DNA of 64,000 nt from the NCBI RefSeq assembly GCF_038449125.1, contig NZ_CP151800.1, positions 4,126,406-4,190,405 of the forward strand. The letters are read 5' to 3'. The first letter of the stretch is position 1. Every line of letters starts with the position of its first letter. The position numbers and the translations under genes are program-made. The notes under the pieces are model-generated. The model did not search any database and was not told the origin of the DNA. It worked only from the letters and a program-made list of their open reading frames with translations. Positions 13,818 through 22,494 of the stretch are shown here, in pieces. Source of the DNA: Kosakonia sp. BYX6. GTDB taxonomy: Bacteria > Pseudomonadota > Gammaproteobacteria > Enterobacterales > Enterobacteriaceae.

Positions 13818-14729
13818 ATGGAAAGAAAACCGACCCTCGTTGTCGCCCTCGGCGGCAATGCGCTGCTCAAACGCGGCGAACCACTGGAAGCCAGCCTTCA
13901 ACGCCAGAACATTGAACTCGCGGCTAGCACGATCGCCGGGCTAACCAACCAGTGGCGCGTGGTACTGGTTCACGGCAACGGACCGCAGGTTGGGCTGCTG
14001 GCGCTGCAAAACAGCGCCTACACCAGCGTCGCTCCCTACCCGCTCGACATTCTGGGCGCCGAAAGCCAGGGAATGATCGGCTACATGCTGCAACAGGCAC
14101 TGAAAAACCGCCTGCCGCAGCGGGAAATCAGCGTGCTGCTGACGCAAGTGGCCGTCGATCCTGCCGATCCGGCGTTCAACAACCCAACAAAATACATCGG
14201 TCCGATCTACAGCGAGGCGCAGGCACAGAGCCTGCGACAGGAAAAAGGCTGGTTATTTAAAGCCGACGGCAACGCTTTTCGCCGTGTCGTTCCCTCCCCA
14301 CAGCCGAAACACATTGTTGAAAGCGACGCCATTCGCACGTTGATCGCCCGCGATCATCTGGTGATTTGCAACGGCGGCGGCGGTGTGCCGGTGGTGGAAA
14401 ACGCCGACGGTTACCACGGCATTGAAGCGGTTATCGACAAAGACCTTTCCGCAGCGCTGCTGGCGCGGCAGATAGAAGCCGATGCCTTGCTAATCCTGAC
14501 CGATGCCGATGCGGTGTACCTCGACTGGGGCAAACCGACGCAGCGCCCGCTTACGCAAGTCACCCCTGAAATGCTGCGTGACATGCTGTTCGACGCCGGT
14601 TCGATGGGGCCGAAAGTCGCCGCCTGCCGCCAGTTCGTCGAAGCCTGCCACGGCATCGCCGGAATCGGCGCGCTGGCAGATGGCCCGGCCATTCTCGCCG
14701 GGGACAAAGGCACCTTAATTCGCTACTGA
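13818..14729 (+). CDS. arcC: Carbamate kinase
   Basis: ArcC converts carbamoyl phosphate and ADP to ATP, CO2 and ammonia, the energy-yielding last step of the deiminase pathway. The 303-residue product belongs to the amino-acid kinase family: VVALGGNALLKRG at the N-terminus, HGNGPQVG (about residue 50), and KDLSAALLARQ with LTDADAVYLDWG in the C-terminal nucleotide-binding lobe. It sits 10 bases after arcA with its own AAAGGAG ribosome site, and 18 bases before arcB. Confidence 0.97.
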   Translation: MERKPTLVVALGGNALLKRGEPLEASLQRQNIELAASTIAGLTNQWRVVLVHGNGPQVGLLALQNSAYTSVAPYPLDILGAESQGMIGYMLQQALKNRLPQREISVLLTQVAVDPADPAFNNPTKYIGPIYSEAQAQSLRQEKGWLFKADGNAFRRVVPSPQPKHIVESDAIRTLIARDHLVICNGGGGVPVVENADGYHGIEAVIDKDLSAALLARQIEADALLILTDADAVYLDWGKPTQRPLTQVTPEMLRDMLFDAGSMGPKVAACRQFVEACHGIAGIGALADGPAILAGDKGTLIRY

Positions 14730-14747
14730 TTTCAAAAGGAAGACTGT

Positions 14748-15752
14748 ATGAGCATCAACCTGAAAAACCGTAATTTTCTCAAACTGCTGGACTACACCCC
14801 GGCGGAAATTCAGTACCTGATCGATCTGGCGATTCAGCTCAAAGCAGACAAAAAAGCCGGGCGCGAGAAACAAACCCTGGTGGGCAAAAACATCGCGCTG
14901 ATTTTTGAAAAAACCTCTACTCGCACCCGCTGCGCCTTTGAAGTTGGCGCATTCGATCAGGGCGCCCAGGTCAGTTATCTCGGCCCTGGCGGTTCGCAAA
15001 TTGGCCATAAAGAGTCGATGAAAGATACCGCCCGCGTACTCGGTCGCATGTATGACGGCATCGAATATCGCGGCTACGGCCAGCACATCGTGGAAGAGCT
15101 GGGTGAATATGCGGGCGTCCCGGTGTGGAACGGTTTAACCAACGAGTTTCACCCCACGCAAATCCTGGCCGACCTGATGACCATGCTGGAACACGCACCG
15201 GGCAAAGCACTGGCGGATCTGCGATTTGCCTATTTGGGCGATGCGCGTAACAACATGGGCAACTCACTGATGGTGGGCGCGGCGAAAATGGGCATGGATA
15301 TCCGCCTGGTTGCGCCGAAATCGTTCTGGCCTGAAGCCGCACTCGTTGCGCAGTGCCGCGCCATCGCCAAAGAGACGGGCGCACGCATCATGCTCACCGA
15401 CGATGTGGAAGAAGGCGTGCAGGATGTCGATTTCCTCTACACCGACGTCTGGGTGTCGATGGGCGAGCCAAAAGAGGCCTGGTCGGCGCGCGTCAGCTTG
15501 ATGAAACCCTACCAGGTCAATGGCGCGGTGGTGAAAGCCACCGGTAACCCGAACGTCAAATTTATGCACTGCCTGCCCGCCTTCCATAACGAGCACACCC
15601 AAGTCGGCAGCGAAATCGAAATGGCGTACGGGCTAAAAGGGCTGGAAGTCACCGAAGAGGTCTTCGAATCGCCCAACTCAATCGTTTTTGACGAAGCAGA
15701 AAACCGGATGCACACCATCAAAGCGGTCATGGTGGCAACACTCGGCGACTAA
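14748..15752 (+). CDS. arcB: Catabolic ornithine carbamoyltransferase
   Basis: In the deiminase pathway ArcB runs phosphorolysis of citrulline to ornithine and carbamoyl phosphate. The 334-residue protein has [19 protein letters not shown] and HCLPAFHN. It is very similar to the anabolic enzyme at 10417-11421: same length, with long identical stretches such as [14 protein letters not shown]. The catabolic role is inferred from its place between arcC and arcD rather than from sequence. No residue I can see separates the two roles. Confidence 0.94.
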   Translation: MSINLKNRNFLKLLDYTPAEIQYLIDLAIQLKADKKAGREKQTLVGKNIALIFEKTSTRTRCAFEVGAFDQGAQVSYLGPGGSQIGHKESMKDTARVLGRMYDGIEYRGYGQHIVEELGEYAGVPVWNGLTNEFHPTQILADLMTMLEHAPGKALADLRFAYLGDARNNMGNSLMVGAAKMGMDIRLVAPKSFWPEAALVAQCRAIAKETGARIMLTDDVEEGVQDVDFLYTDVWVSMGEPKEAWSARVSLMKPYQVNGAVVKATGNPNVKFMHCLPAFHNEHTQVGSEIEMAYGLKGLEVTEEVFESPNSIVFDEAENRMHTIKAVMVATLGD

Positions 15753-15759
15753 CCACCTC

Positions 15760-15785
15760 CCCGGCGCATCACGGGGTGCGCCGGG
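15760..15785 (+). other. Intercistronic hairpin between arcB and arcD
   Basis: CCCGGCGCA (15760-15768) pairs with TGCGCCGGG (15777-15785) in a perfect 9-bp stem with an 8-base loop. No T run follows. It is more likely a processing or stability element than a terminator. The arcD ribosome site AAGGAG starts a few bases later. Confidence 0.7.
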
Positions 15786-15800
15786 TTCAAGGAGCACATC

Positions 15801-17204
15801 ATGGGCAAGTTCAAATTCCCTTCCGCTTATACCATTCTTTTTTTATTGATTGCCGTTGTCGCGGCGCTGAGTTGGGTGATCCCCGCCGGGCAGTACCAAA
15901 TGGCGATGAACGACGCCCTCGGTAAAGAAGTGCCGGTGGCGGGCACTTACGCGCATGTCGCCGCACATCCGCAGGGCATTATTGCGGTGCTGATGGCACC
16001 GATCGGTGGCCTTTACGATCCCGATACCGGCCAGGCTGGCGCCATCGACGTGGCGCTGTTTGTTTTGATCATCGGCGGCTTTCTCGGCATCGTCGGCAAA
16101 ACGGGGGCGATCGATGCCGGGATCGAACGCGTCACCGCCCGCCTGCGCGGGCGCGAAGAGTGGATGATCCCGATCCTGATGGCACTGTTTGCCGCGGGCG
16201 GCACCATTTACGGCATGGCGGAAGAGTCTTTACCGTTCTACACCTTGCTGGTGCCAGTGATGCTGGCCGCCCGTTTTGATCCGGTGGTCGCCGCCGCTAC
16301 GGTGCTGCTCGGCGCGGGGATCGGCACGCTGGGTTCCACCATCAACCCCTTTGCAACGGTGATCGCCGCCAACGCCGCCGGAATCCCCTTTACCCACGGT
16401 ATCGCCCTGCGCGTGGCGCTGCTGGTGATCGGCTGGGTTATCTGTGTCGCCTGGGTGATGCACTATGCGCGTAAAGTGCGTGCAAACCCGGCGCTCTCGA
16501 TCGTTGCCGACAAAGCGGAAGAGAATCGGACGTATTTCCTCGGTAATGTTTCCCCGGAGATGCTGGTGTTCACGCCGGTTCGCAAACTGATTTTGCTGGT
16601 TTTCGCGCTGGCCTTTGCGGTGATGATTTACGGCGTGGCGGTACTCGGCTGGTGGATGGCGCAGATCTCGACGGTGTTTCTGGCGAGCGCCATTATCGTC
16701 GGCCTGATAGCCCGCATGAGCGAAGAGGAACTGACCTCAACATTTATTAACGGCGCGCGCGATTTGCTGGGCGTCGCGCTGATTATCGGCATTGCCCGCG
16801 GTATCGTGGTGATCATGGATAAAGGCATGATTACGCATACTATTTTGCACAGTGCCGAAGAGATGGTCAGCGGGTTATCCACCGTCGTGTTTATCAACGT
16901 GATGTACTGGCTGGAAGTGGTGCTGTCGTTTCTTGTGCCGTCGTCATCCGGGCTTGCGGTGCTGACGATGCCAATCATGGCGCCGCTCGCCGACTTCGCT
17001 AACGTCAACCGCGATCTGGTGGTCACCGCGTATCAATCTGCCTCCGGTCTCGTCAACCTGGTCACGCCCACTTCCGCCGTGGTCATGGGCGGGCTGGCAA
17101 TCGCTCATGTTCCCTACGTGCGTTACCTGAAATGGGTAGCTCCGCTGTTGGCGGTCCTGACCGTGGTGATCATGGCGGCACTGAGTTTAGGCGCCCTGCT
17201 GTAA
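15801..17204 (+). CDS. arcD: YfcC/ArcD-type basic amino acid antiporter (probable arginine/ornithine exchanger)
   Basis: This 467-residue integral membrane protein has about 11-12 hydrophobic segments and belongs to the YfcC (C4-dicarboxylate/basic amino acid) family. It includes AAGGTIYGMAEESLPFY and LVPSSSGLAVLTMPIMAPL, helix-breaking motifs conserved in that family. As the last transport gene of the arc operon, it probably exchanges external arginine for ornithine. That substrate is inferred from context. It is not of the classic Pseudomonas APC-type ArcD family, so the symbol is functional rather than orthologous. Confidence 0.85.
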   Translation: MGKFKFPSAYTILFLLIAVVAALSWVIPAGQYQMAMNDALGKEVPVAGTYAHVAAHPQGIIAVLMAPIGGLYDPDTGQAGAIDVALFVLIIGGFLGIVGKTGAIDAGIERVTARLRGREEWMIPILMALFAAGGTIYGMAEESLPFYTLLVPVMLAARFDPVVAAATVLLGAGIGTLGSTINPFATVIAANAAGIPFTHGIALRVALLVIGWVICVAWVMHYARKVRANPALSIVADKAEENRTYFLGNVSPEMLVFTPVRKLILLVFALAFAVMIYGVAVLGWWMAQISTVFLASAIIVGLIARMSEEELTSTFINGARDLLGVALIIGIARGIVVIMDKGMITHTILHSAEEMVSGLSTVVFINVMYWLEVVLSFLVPSSSGLAVLTMPIMAPLADFANVNRDLVVTAYQSASGLVNLVTPTSAVVMGGLAIAHVPYVRYLKWVAPLLAVLTVVIMAALSLGALL

Positions 17205-17258
17205 GCAACGCCAGCCGTCAGCAGGGATCATTCAGGCAACACCGAGGGAAATGAAGCG

Positions 17259-17738
17259 ATGAAAGAGTACGGAGAATATTCACCGAAAGAGCAGCTCCAG
17301 TTGGCGGTCTGCCAGCGCTTGATCAGCGAAAAAAGCTATCTTTCGCAGGAAGAAATCCGCCGTGATTTGCAGGATCACGGCTTTGATGCCATCAGCCAGT
17401 CAACCGTCTCCCGCCTGCTGAAACTGCTCGGCGTCATAAAAATACGCAATGCCAAAGGGCATAAAATCTATTCGCTCAATCCACAGTTGCGCCCAGCGCC
17501 AGATGCTGCGCGTACGGTCTCGGAAATGGTCATCAGCGTGGAGCACAACGACGAATTTATCCTTATTCACACCGTGGCGGGATATGGCCGCGCAGTCGCG
17601 CGAATTCTTGATTACCATCAGTTGCCTGAAATCCTTGGCGTGGTCGCTGGCAGCAGTATTGTGTGGGTGGCACCGCGCGTCGTTAAGCACACCGCGCTGG
17701 TGCATAAGAAGATTAGTTATTTACTCAGAACGCATTAA
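17259..17738 (+). CDS. ArgR-family regulator of the arc operon, altered effector site
   Basis: The 159-residue protein has the ArgR architecture: an N-terminal winged helix with the recognition region SQSTVSRLLKLLGVIKIRNAKG (in pieces, residues about 47-67) and a C-terminal oligomerisation/effector domain (about 88-159). In E. coli ArgR the arginine-binding segment reads GTIAGDDTIF; here it reads GVVAGSSIVW (residues 127-136), with both aspartates replaced by serines. This suggests altered or lost arginine binding. Salmonella carries similar ArgR paralogues beside its arc genes. It lies 54 bases after arcD, probably in the same operon, and just upstream of the pyrBI promoter. Confidence 0.9.
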   Translation: MKEYGEYSPKEQLQLAVCQRLISEKSYLSQEEIRRDLQDHGFDAISQSTVSRLLKLLGVIKIRNAKGHKIYSLNPQLRPAPDAARTVSEMVISVEHNDEFILIHTVAGYGRAVARILDYHQLPEILGVVAGSSIVWVAPRVVKHTALVHKKISYLLRTH

Positions 17739-17784
17739 TATTCAAAGAGAACCGATTGCATTGCTTAAAATGTGCATCAATCGC

Positions 17785-17825
17785 TTGATCCGGGCAAACA
17801 GCTGCGTATAATCCGGGACAATTTG
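17785..17825 (+). promoter_or_regulatory. pyrBI promoter with UTP-sensitive initial transcribed sequence
   Basis: TTGATC (17785-17790), a 16-base spacer and a perfect TATAAT (17807-17812) are followed seven bases later by AATTTG (17820-17825). In E. coli the same AATTTG start causes reiterative U addition when UTP is high, lowering pyrBI expression. The sequence is conserved here, so this control is probably kept. Confidence 0.88.
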
Positions 17826-17837
17826 CCGGGAGGAAGC

Positions 17838-17984
17838 ATGGTCAATTGCGTACGACACTCTGTCTTGCCGCGTCTGAAAAAAGGCGCAGACCTGCCGTTT
17901 TCCTTTCCCGTTGCCACCCTATTCCACAGCCCCTCTATTGAGGGGCTTTTTTTTGCGCAGTCGTCAGGAGATAACCATGGCTAA
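17838..17984 (+). CDS. pyrL: pyrBI operon leader peptide PyrL
   Basis: PyrL is the leader peptide whose translation couples UTP-dependent RNA polymerase pausing to attenuation of pyrBI. The 48-codon reading frame starts [20 protein letters not shown], closely like the E. coli leader (MVQCVRHFVLPRLKK), with a GGGAGGAAG ribosome site just upstream. It reads through the terminator stem. Unlike E. coli, where the leader stops just before pyrB, this one ends at TAA 17982-17984, inside the first codons of pyrB, overlapping that gene by eight bases. Confidence 0.92.
   Translation: MVNCVRHSVLPRLKKGADLPFSFPVATLFHSPSIEGLFFAQSSGDNHG
17929..17954 (+). terminator. pyrBI attenuator (intrinsic terminator in leader)
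   Basis: GCCCCTC (17929-17935) and GAGGGGC (17940-17946) form a stem with a 4-base loop, followed by eight T residues. It lies inside pyrL, 22 bases before the pyrB ATG, the standard position for the UTP-responsive attenuator. Confidence 0.95.
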
Positions 17985-18912
17985 CCCGCTATATCAGAAA
18001 CATATCATTTCCATAAACGATCTCAGCCGCGAAGAACTTGAACTGGTACTCAACACGGCGGCGCGGCTGAAAGCCAACCCGCAGCCGGAGCTGCTCAAGC
18101 ACAAAGTGATCGCCAGTTGCTTCTTTGAAGCCTCCACCCGCACGCGTTTATCGTTTGAAACGTCGATGCACCGCCTCGGCGCGAGCGTGGTCGGCTTCTC
18201 TGACAGCAGTAACACCTCGCTGGGTAAGAAAGGCGAAACGCTGGCCGACACCATTTCCGTCATCAGCACGTATGTGGATGCGATTGTGATGCGCCATCCG
18301 CAAGAGGGCGCGGCGCGTCTGGCGACCGAGTTTTCCGGCGGCATTCCGGTGCTGAACGCGGGCGACGGCGCAAATCAACATCCCACGCAAACCCTGCTGG
18401 ATCTGTTCACCATTCAGGAAACCCAGAGCCGCCTGGAAAACCTGAACATTGCGATGGTCGGCGACCTGAAATATGGCCGCACCGTGCATTCTCTGGCGCA
18501 AGCGCTGGCGAAATTCAGCGGCAACCGCTTCTACTTTATCGCCCCGGATGCGCTGGCGATGCCGCAGTACATTCTCGATATGCTCGACGAAAAAGGCATG
18601 GCCTGGAGCGTGCACGCCAGCATCGAAGAAGTGATCGCAGAAGTCGATATTCTGTATATGACGCGTGTGCAGAAAGAGCGTTTGGATCCGTCGGAATACG
18701 CCAACGTTAAAGCGCAGTTTGTGTTGCGCGCCAGCGACCTGGACAGCGCGCGCAGCAATATGAAAGTGCTGCACCCGCTGCCGCGCGTTGATGAGATAAC
18801 GACCGACGTGGATAAAACGCCGCACGCCTGGTATTTCCAGCAGGCCGGTAACGGCATTTTCGCCCGCCAGGCCCTGTTGGCGCTGGTGCTTAATCGCGAT
18901 TTGGTTCTGTAA
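17977..18912 (+). CDS. pyrB: Aspartate carbamoyltransferase catalytic subunit
   Basis: PyrB forms the catalytic trimers of aspartate transcarbamoylase, the committed step of pyrimidine synthesis. The 311-residue product begins [17 protein letters not shown] and carries [10 protein letters not shown] (carbamoyl phosphate loop, about residue 53), the [10 protein letters not shown] motif and the HPLPRVDEI loop. The ATG at 17977 is set by AGGAG six bases upstream and by homology; an in-frame upstream ATG at 17911 belongs to the leader region. pyrI follows after 12 bases. Confidence 0.98.
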   Translation: MANPLYQKHIISINDLSREELELVLNTAARLKANPQPELLKHKVIASCFFEASTRTRLSFETSMHRLGASVVGFSDSSNTSLGKKGETLADTISVISTYVDAIVMRHPQEGAARLATEFSGGIPVLNAGDGANQHPTQTLLDLFTIQETQSRLENLNIAMVGDLKYGRTVHSLAQALAKFSGNRFYFIAPDALAMPQYILDMLDEKGMAWSVHASIEEVIAEVDILYMTRVQKERLDPSEYANVKAQFVLRASDLDSARSNMKVLHPLPRVDEITTDVDKTPHAWYFQQAGNGIFARQALLALVLNRDLVL

Positions 18913-18924
18913 GGGGAAACGACA

Positions 18925-19386
18925 ATGACTCACGATAATAAACTGCAAGTCGAAGCCATCAAACGCGGCACCGTGATCGACCACATTCCGGCGCGCGTGG
19001 GTTTTAAGCTGCTGACGCTGTTTAAGCTGACGGAAACCGATCAGCGCATCACCATCGGTCTGAACCTGCCATCGGGTGAAATGGGCCGCAAAGACCTGAT
19101 CAAGATCGAGAACACATTTCTGACCGACGAGCAGGTGAACCAGCTGGCGCTGTACGCCCCGCGCGCGACGGTCAACCGTATTGATGAGTATGAAGTGGTG
19201 GGCAAATCCCGCCCAAGTTTGCCGGAGCGTATCGTCGGCGTGCTGGTGTGCCCGAACAGCAACTGCATCAGCCACGCGGAGCCAGTTTCCTCCAGTTTTG
19301 CGGTCAAAACGCGCGAAAACGACATCGCCCTGAAGTGCAAATATTGCGAAAAAGAGTTCTCGCACCATGTGGTGCTGGCCAATTAA
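18925..19386 (+). CDS. pyrI: Aspartate carbamoyltransferase regulatory subunit
   Basis: PyrI dimers bind CTP or ATP and transmit allosteric control to PyrB in the c6r6 holoenzyme. The 153-residue protein has the N-terminal nucleotide-binding domain ([20 protein letters not shown]) and the C-terminal zinc domain with its four cysteines in CPNSNC and CKYC. Length and order match the E. coli subunit. The 3' side runs into the ridA promoter with no obvious terminator. Confidence 0.98.
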   Translation: MTHDNKLQVEAIKRGTVIDHIPARVGFKLLTLFKLTETDQRITIGLNLPSGEMGRKDLIKIENTFLTDEQVNQLALYAPRATVNRIDEYEVVGKSRPSLPERIVGVLVCPNSNCISHAEPVSSSFAVKTRENDIALKCKYCEKEFSHHVVLAN

Positions 19387-19392
19387 TTGCGG

Positions 19393-19422
19393 TTGGTAAT
19401 GACCTCTCGCCCTCCCTATAAT
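19393..19422 (+). promoter_or_regulatory. Candidate ridA promoter
   Basis: A perfect TATAAT (19417-19422) is preceded at an 18-base spacing by TTGGTA (19393-19398). It lies between pyrI and ridA, about 40 bases upstream of the ridA ATG, and suggests ridA has its own promoter. Confidence 0.65.
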
Positions 19423-19463
19423 GGGCCGGAAACTCATTACCGCTGTTAAAAACAGGAGTCATT

Positions 19464-19850
19464 ATGACCAAAGTTATCGCCACGGAAAACGCGCCAGCCG
19501 CTATCGGCCCTTATGTTCAGGCCGTCGATCTCGGCAACATGATCCTGACCTCCGGTCAGATCCCGGTTGATCCGAAAACCGGCAGCGTGCCGGACGATGT
19601 TTCCGCCCAGGCGCGTCAGTCACTGGATAACGTGAAAGCGATTATTGAAGCGGCGGGCCTGAAAGTCGGCGACATCGTGAAAACCACCGTTTTCGTCAAA
19701 GATCTCAATGATTTCGCCACCGTTAACGCCACTTACGAAGCGTTCTTCACCGAGCACAACGCCACGTTCCCGGCGCGCTCCTGCGTTGAAGTGGCGCGTC
19801 TGCCAAAAGACGTGAAAATCGAAATCGAAGCCATCGCTGTGCGTCGTTAA
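19464..19850 (+). CDS. ridA: Reactive intermediate/imine deaminase RidA
   Basis: RidA (formerly YjgF) hydrolyses reactive enamine/imine intermediates such as 2-aminoacrylate made by PLP-dependent threonine and serine dehydratases. The 128-residue protein shows the RidA signature ARSCVEVARLPKDVKIEIEA in overlapping pieces at the C-terminus and the catalytic arginine in PARSCVE. GGAG lies upstream of the ATG. Its place after pyrBI is the same as in E. coli and Salmonella. Confidence 0.98.
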   Translation: MTKVIATENAPAAIGPYVQAVDLGNMILTSGQIPVDPKTGSVPDDVSAQARQSLDNVKAIIEAAGLKVGDIVKTTVFVKDLNDFATVNATYEAFFTEHNATFPARSCVEVARLPKDVKIEIEAIAVRR

Positions 19851-19855
19851 GCGTT

Positions 19856-19883
19856 TTTTTGCCGGGTGGCGCTGCGCCACCCG
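19856..19883. terminator. REP-like hairpin after ridA
   Basis: CGGGTGGCGC and GCGCCACCCG form an almost perfect stem with a minimal loop, preceded by a run of seven T residues. It probably ends ridA and, read on the other strand, the convergent GH20 gene. It resembles a single REP unit. Confidence 0.65.
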
Positions 19884-19915
19884 TCGAAAATGCCTGATGA
19901 CGGCGGCCCAATTTT

Positions 19916-22300
19916 TTACCGATTCGCCGTGGCGCGCAGCAGTTTTTCCAGCGGATAGACCGCCGCGATCACCACCTCGTCCTGAACTTGCGCGGCGTTA
20001 TCCAGTTCGCGCTGAATAGCGGCGATTTCCTCATCATCCAGCGTGCCCTGGCGGGCAACCAAATCGGTCAATCGCAGACCAATTGACGCCAGCTTGTCGA
20101 CTTCCTGCACCACCGGCTTCATTGCTTTAAGCTGATAATTGCTCTCGCAAAGCGCTAACGCGTCGCTGGTATTGTTCTGCCAACGATTGAACACATGGCG
20201 CAACGCCCCGGCGCTGGCGCTGTCTTCCGCGTCGCTGACCAACCGGTTAGCCCACTGGTTCATCTGGCGCACGGTGCTGCTTTCCGCAGTCAACGCGTCG
20301 GCAAAGCGGTTAAGCGGCTCGAACTGATGATAATTCCCGGCCTGGAATTTCAGATGCTGGCGCGTGTAATACTGCGCAGGTTCGATCGCCTGCGCGAGAA
20401 TATGCAGCGGCACAGTATCCGCATTGTTTGCCAGACGCGTGAACTGCACCTGCTGCTGGCTGTGTTGTTGCAGGCCGACCGACACCGCCGACCAACTGTC
20501 GATCGCCTGTAACCGCGCGTACATATTGTCGCTGTCGTTCACGTCCTGCGCCGACCACAACCGTTCCGCCACCGCGAAGGCGCGCGGCCACAGTTTGATA
20601 TCCAGCACCGGCGCGACCACATTTTCCGCCCACAGCGCCGCTTCACCGCCGAGCAAATTCGCCTGCTGGCTGGCGTCGGGCACCACCGGCGCAATGCCTT
20701 TTGGCACGTCATCAAGCCGCGCGCCGCTAATCGGGTAACGCACGTTGCCGAGCAGGAAATAACCGCTGATCTTATCGTCATTGATGGTGATGACCGGGCG
20801 AGTTTCCCCCATCCAGGTATCGACCCTAAAACTCACCTGGCGGTCGCTGCGCCAGTCAATGTCCTGCACCGCACGGCGTGATTTGCCTTTGAAATCAATA
20901 AATCCGCGCCATTTCCCCTCGCCTTTTATCAGCGTAAAACTGCCCTCAAGCGGGCTGCCTTTCAGGCGCGGCAAGGTGAAAGCCCAGCTCTGCGCGCTGT
21001 CGTTATCGGCAATCACATCCACGTTGTTTAAGCCCTGCGGCACAATTTCATTGCGGTAGTGGTAGGCGGTGTATTGCGGTTGATCGAGGTAAAAACCGGT
21101 GGAGAGAATACCTTTGTAACCTTGCTTCGCCACGTCACCCAGCGCATCTTGCCCCTGCCAGGACTGGATCAGGATGCTTTTGGGCAGATCCGGGTGGAAG
21201 ATCTCATCCCAGCCGACCATCTGCCGATGGTGTTTTTCAAGAATCGTTTCCAGCTTGCGGTTGAAATAAGCCTGCAACGCGTGGCTGTCGGCAAGCTGAT
21301 GCTCATGCATAAACTGCTGGATTGCCGGGTTGTTTTTCCACTGCGTGTCGTCAACTTCATCCCCGCCAATATGCAAATACGCGTCCGGGAAAATGGCCGC
21401 CAGTTCGCTCACCATGGCTTCAGCAAAGGCGTATGTCGCCGGTTTGGTCGGATCGAGCACCGGTTTCAGCACACCCCAGTGGCGCTCCATCGCATAAGGC
21501 CCCGGCGCGCTGAGCAACTCCGGGTAGGCCACGGCAATGGCTGACGCATGGCCTGGCATGTCGATCTCCGGCACCACGCGGATGCCGCGCGCCGTGGCAT
21601 ACCGCACAATCTCGCGCATCTGCGCATCGGTGTAATAGAGCCCATCGCTGGCAAGCTGGGTCAGTCTGGGGTAGCGCTTCGAAGTAAAACGCCAACCCTG
21701 ATCGTCGGTTAAATGCCAGTGCAGCACATTCAGTTTCGCCGCCGCCATGCCGTCAATCTGGCGTTTGATATCGTCGAGCGGTACGAAATGGCGGGCCGAA
21801 TCGAGCAACAAACCGCGCCACGGGAAGCGCGGCGAATCGGCAATGGTCACCCACGGCAGCGAGGTGTTCTCGGTGCCGTTTTGTATCAACTGGAGCAACG
21901 TTTCCATCGCGCGTAATGCGCCAAAGCGGGTATTGGCGGCAATTTTGACGCCATTGGCGTCGATCGTCAGCGTGTAGCGCTCATCGCTGTCGAGTTTGGG
22001 AAGTGGATCCACTTTTTGCGCAATGGTGATGGCAATGGTGGCGTTCGGCGGATTATCGGCCTGCGGTTGCAGCGTCCAGCCGGTTTGTAGGGCAATGCGC
22101 TGGCGCAAACGGCCAACCGCATCGTCAAGGTCGTCGCCGCTCACGCTAATGGAAAGGTGATTATTCAAAACCAATGCGCCCTGCTTCGCCGGGCGTTCAA
22201 CGCTCGCGGGCCAGGGCATGAGAGGAAGATCGCCTGCGGGTGCGGCAAGGGCAGAAGTGCCGAGCAGTAGCCCGGCAGTTAAGAGGCTGTAACGTAACAT
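19916..22300 (-). CDS. GH20 beta-N-acetylhexosaminidase, secreted
   Basis: This 794-residue enzyme should remove terminal N-acetylglucosamine or N-acetylgalactosamine from chito-oligosaccharides or glycans in the periplasm. It has a signal peptide (MLRYSLLTAGLLLGTSALA), a GH20b N-terminal domain (about 25-160), the catalytic barrel starting at FPWRGLLLDSARHFV, and the catalytic pair in YLHIGGDEVDDTQW (around residue 300). A non-catalytic insert and C-terminal region follow. It is absent at this point in E. coli K-12, where ridA is closer to mgtA. It stands alone, with mgtA upstream on the same strand and a REP unit between, so it is probably transcribed separately. Confidence 0.9.
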   Translation of the reverse strand: MLRYSLLTAGLLLGTSALAAPAGDLPLMPWPASVERPAKQGALVLNNHLSISVSGDDLDDAVGRLRQRIALQTGWTLQPQADNPPNATIAITIAQKVDPLPKLDSDERYTLTIDANGVKIAANTRFGALRAMETLLQLIQNGTENTSLPWVTIADSPRFPWRGLLLDSARHFVPLDDIKRQIDGMAAAKLNVLHWHLTDDQGWRFTSKRYPRLTQLASDGLYYTDAQMREIVRYATARGIRVVPEIDMPGHASAIAVAYPELLSAPGPYAMERHWGVLKPVLDPTKPATYAFAEAMVSELAAIFPDAYLHIGGDEVDDTQWKNNPAIQQFMHEHQLADSHALQAYFNRKLETILEKHHRQMVGWDEIFHPDLPKSILIQSWQGQDALGDVAKQGYKGILSTGFYLDQPQYTAYHYRNEIVPQGLNNVDVIADNDSAQSWAFTLPRLKGSPLEGSFTLIKGEGKWRGFIDFKGKSRRAVQDIDWRSDRQVSFRVDTWMGETRPVITINDDKISGYFLLGNVRYPISGARLDDVPKGIAPVVPDASQQANLLGGEAALWAENVVAPVLDIKLWPRAFAVAERLWSAQDVNDSDNMYARLQAIDSWSAVSVGLQQHSQQQVQFTRLANNADTVPLHILAQAIEPAQYYTRQHLKFQAGNYHQFEPLNRFADALTAESSTVRQMNQWANRLVSDAEDSASAGALRHVFNRWQNNTSDALALCESNYQLKAMKPVVQEVDKLASIGLRLTDLVARQGTLDDEEIAAIQRELDNAAQVQDEVVIAAVYPLEKLLRATANR

Positions 22301-22424
22301 GAATGTTCCTTAGGCAGCGGCAAGCGAAGCAAAACATCCAGTTAACATGCGCCCATTTTTAGCGTCAAGCGCACGGCCCGACGGGGATCACAACTTATTG
22401 TTTTTAGGAGGATCTCCCGGCCAA

Positions 22425-22480
22425 TATCGCAGTGCCACCCGGCGAAATGCCCGATGGCGCTTCGCTTATCGGGCCTACGC
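22425..22480. repeat. REP elements between the GH20 gene and mgtA
   Basis: GCCACCCGGCG (22434-22444) is followed by GCCCGATGGCGCTTCGCTTA and TCGGGCCTAC (22449-22479), the REP palindrome form used elsewhere in the window. It lies just past the mgtA stop codon. Confidence 0.75.
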
Positions 22481-22494
22481 GGCTTTTCCGGCGT

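Noticed and set aside
18148-19437. 429-codon open frame antisense to pyrBI
   Set aside because: Entirely opposite two well-identified genes, with shadow composition and no ribosome site or recognisable domain.
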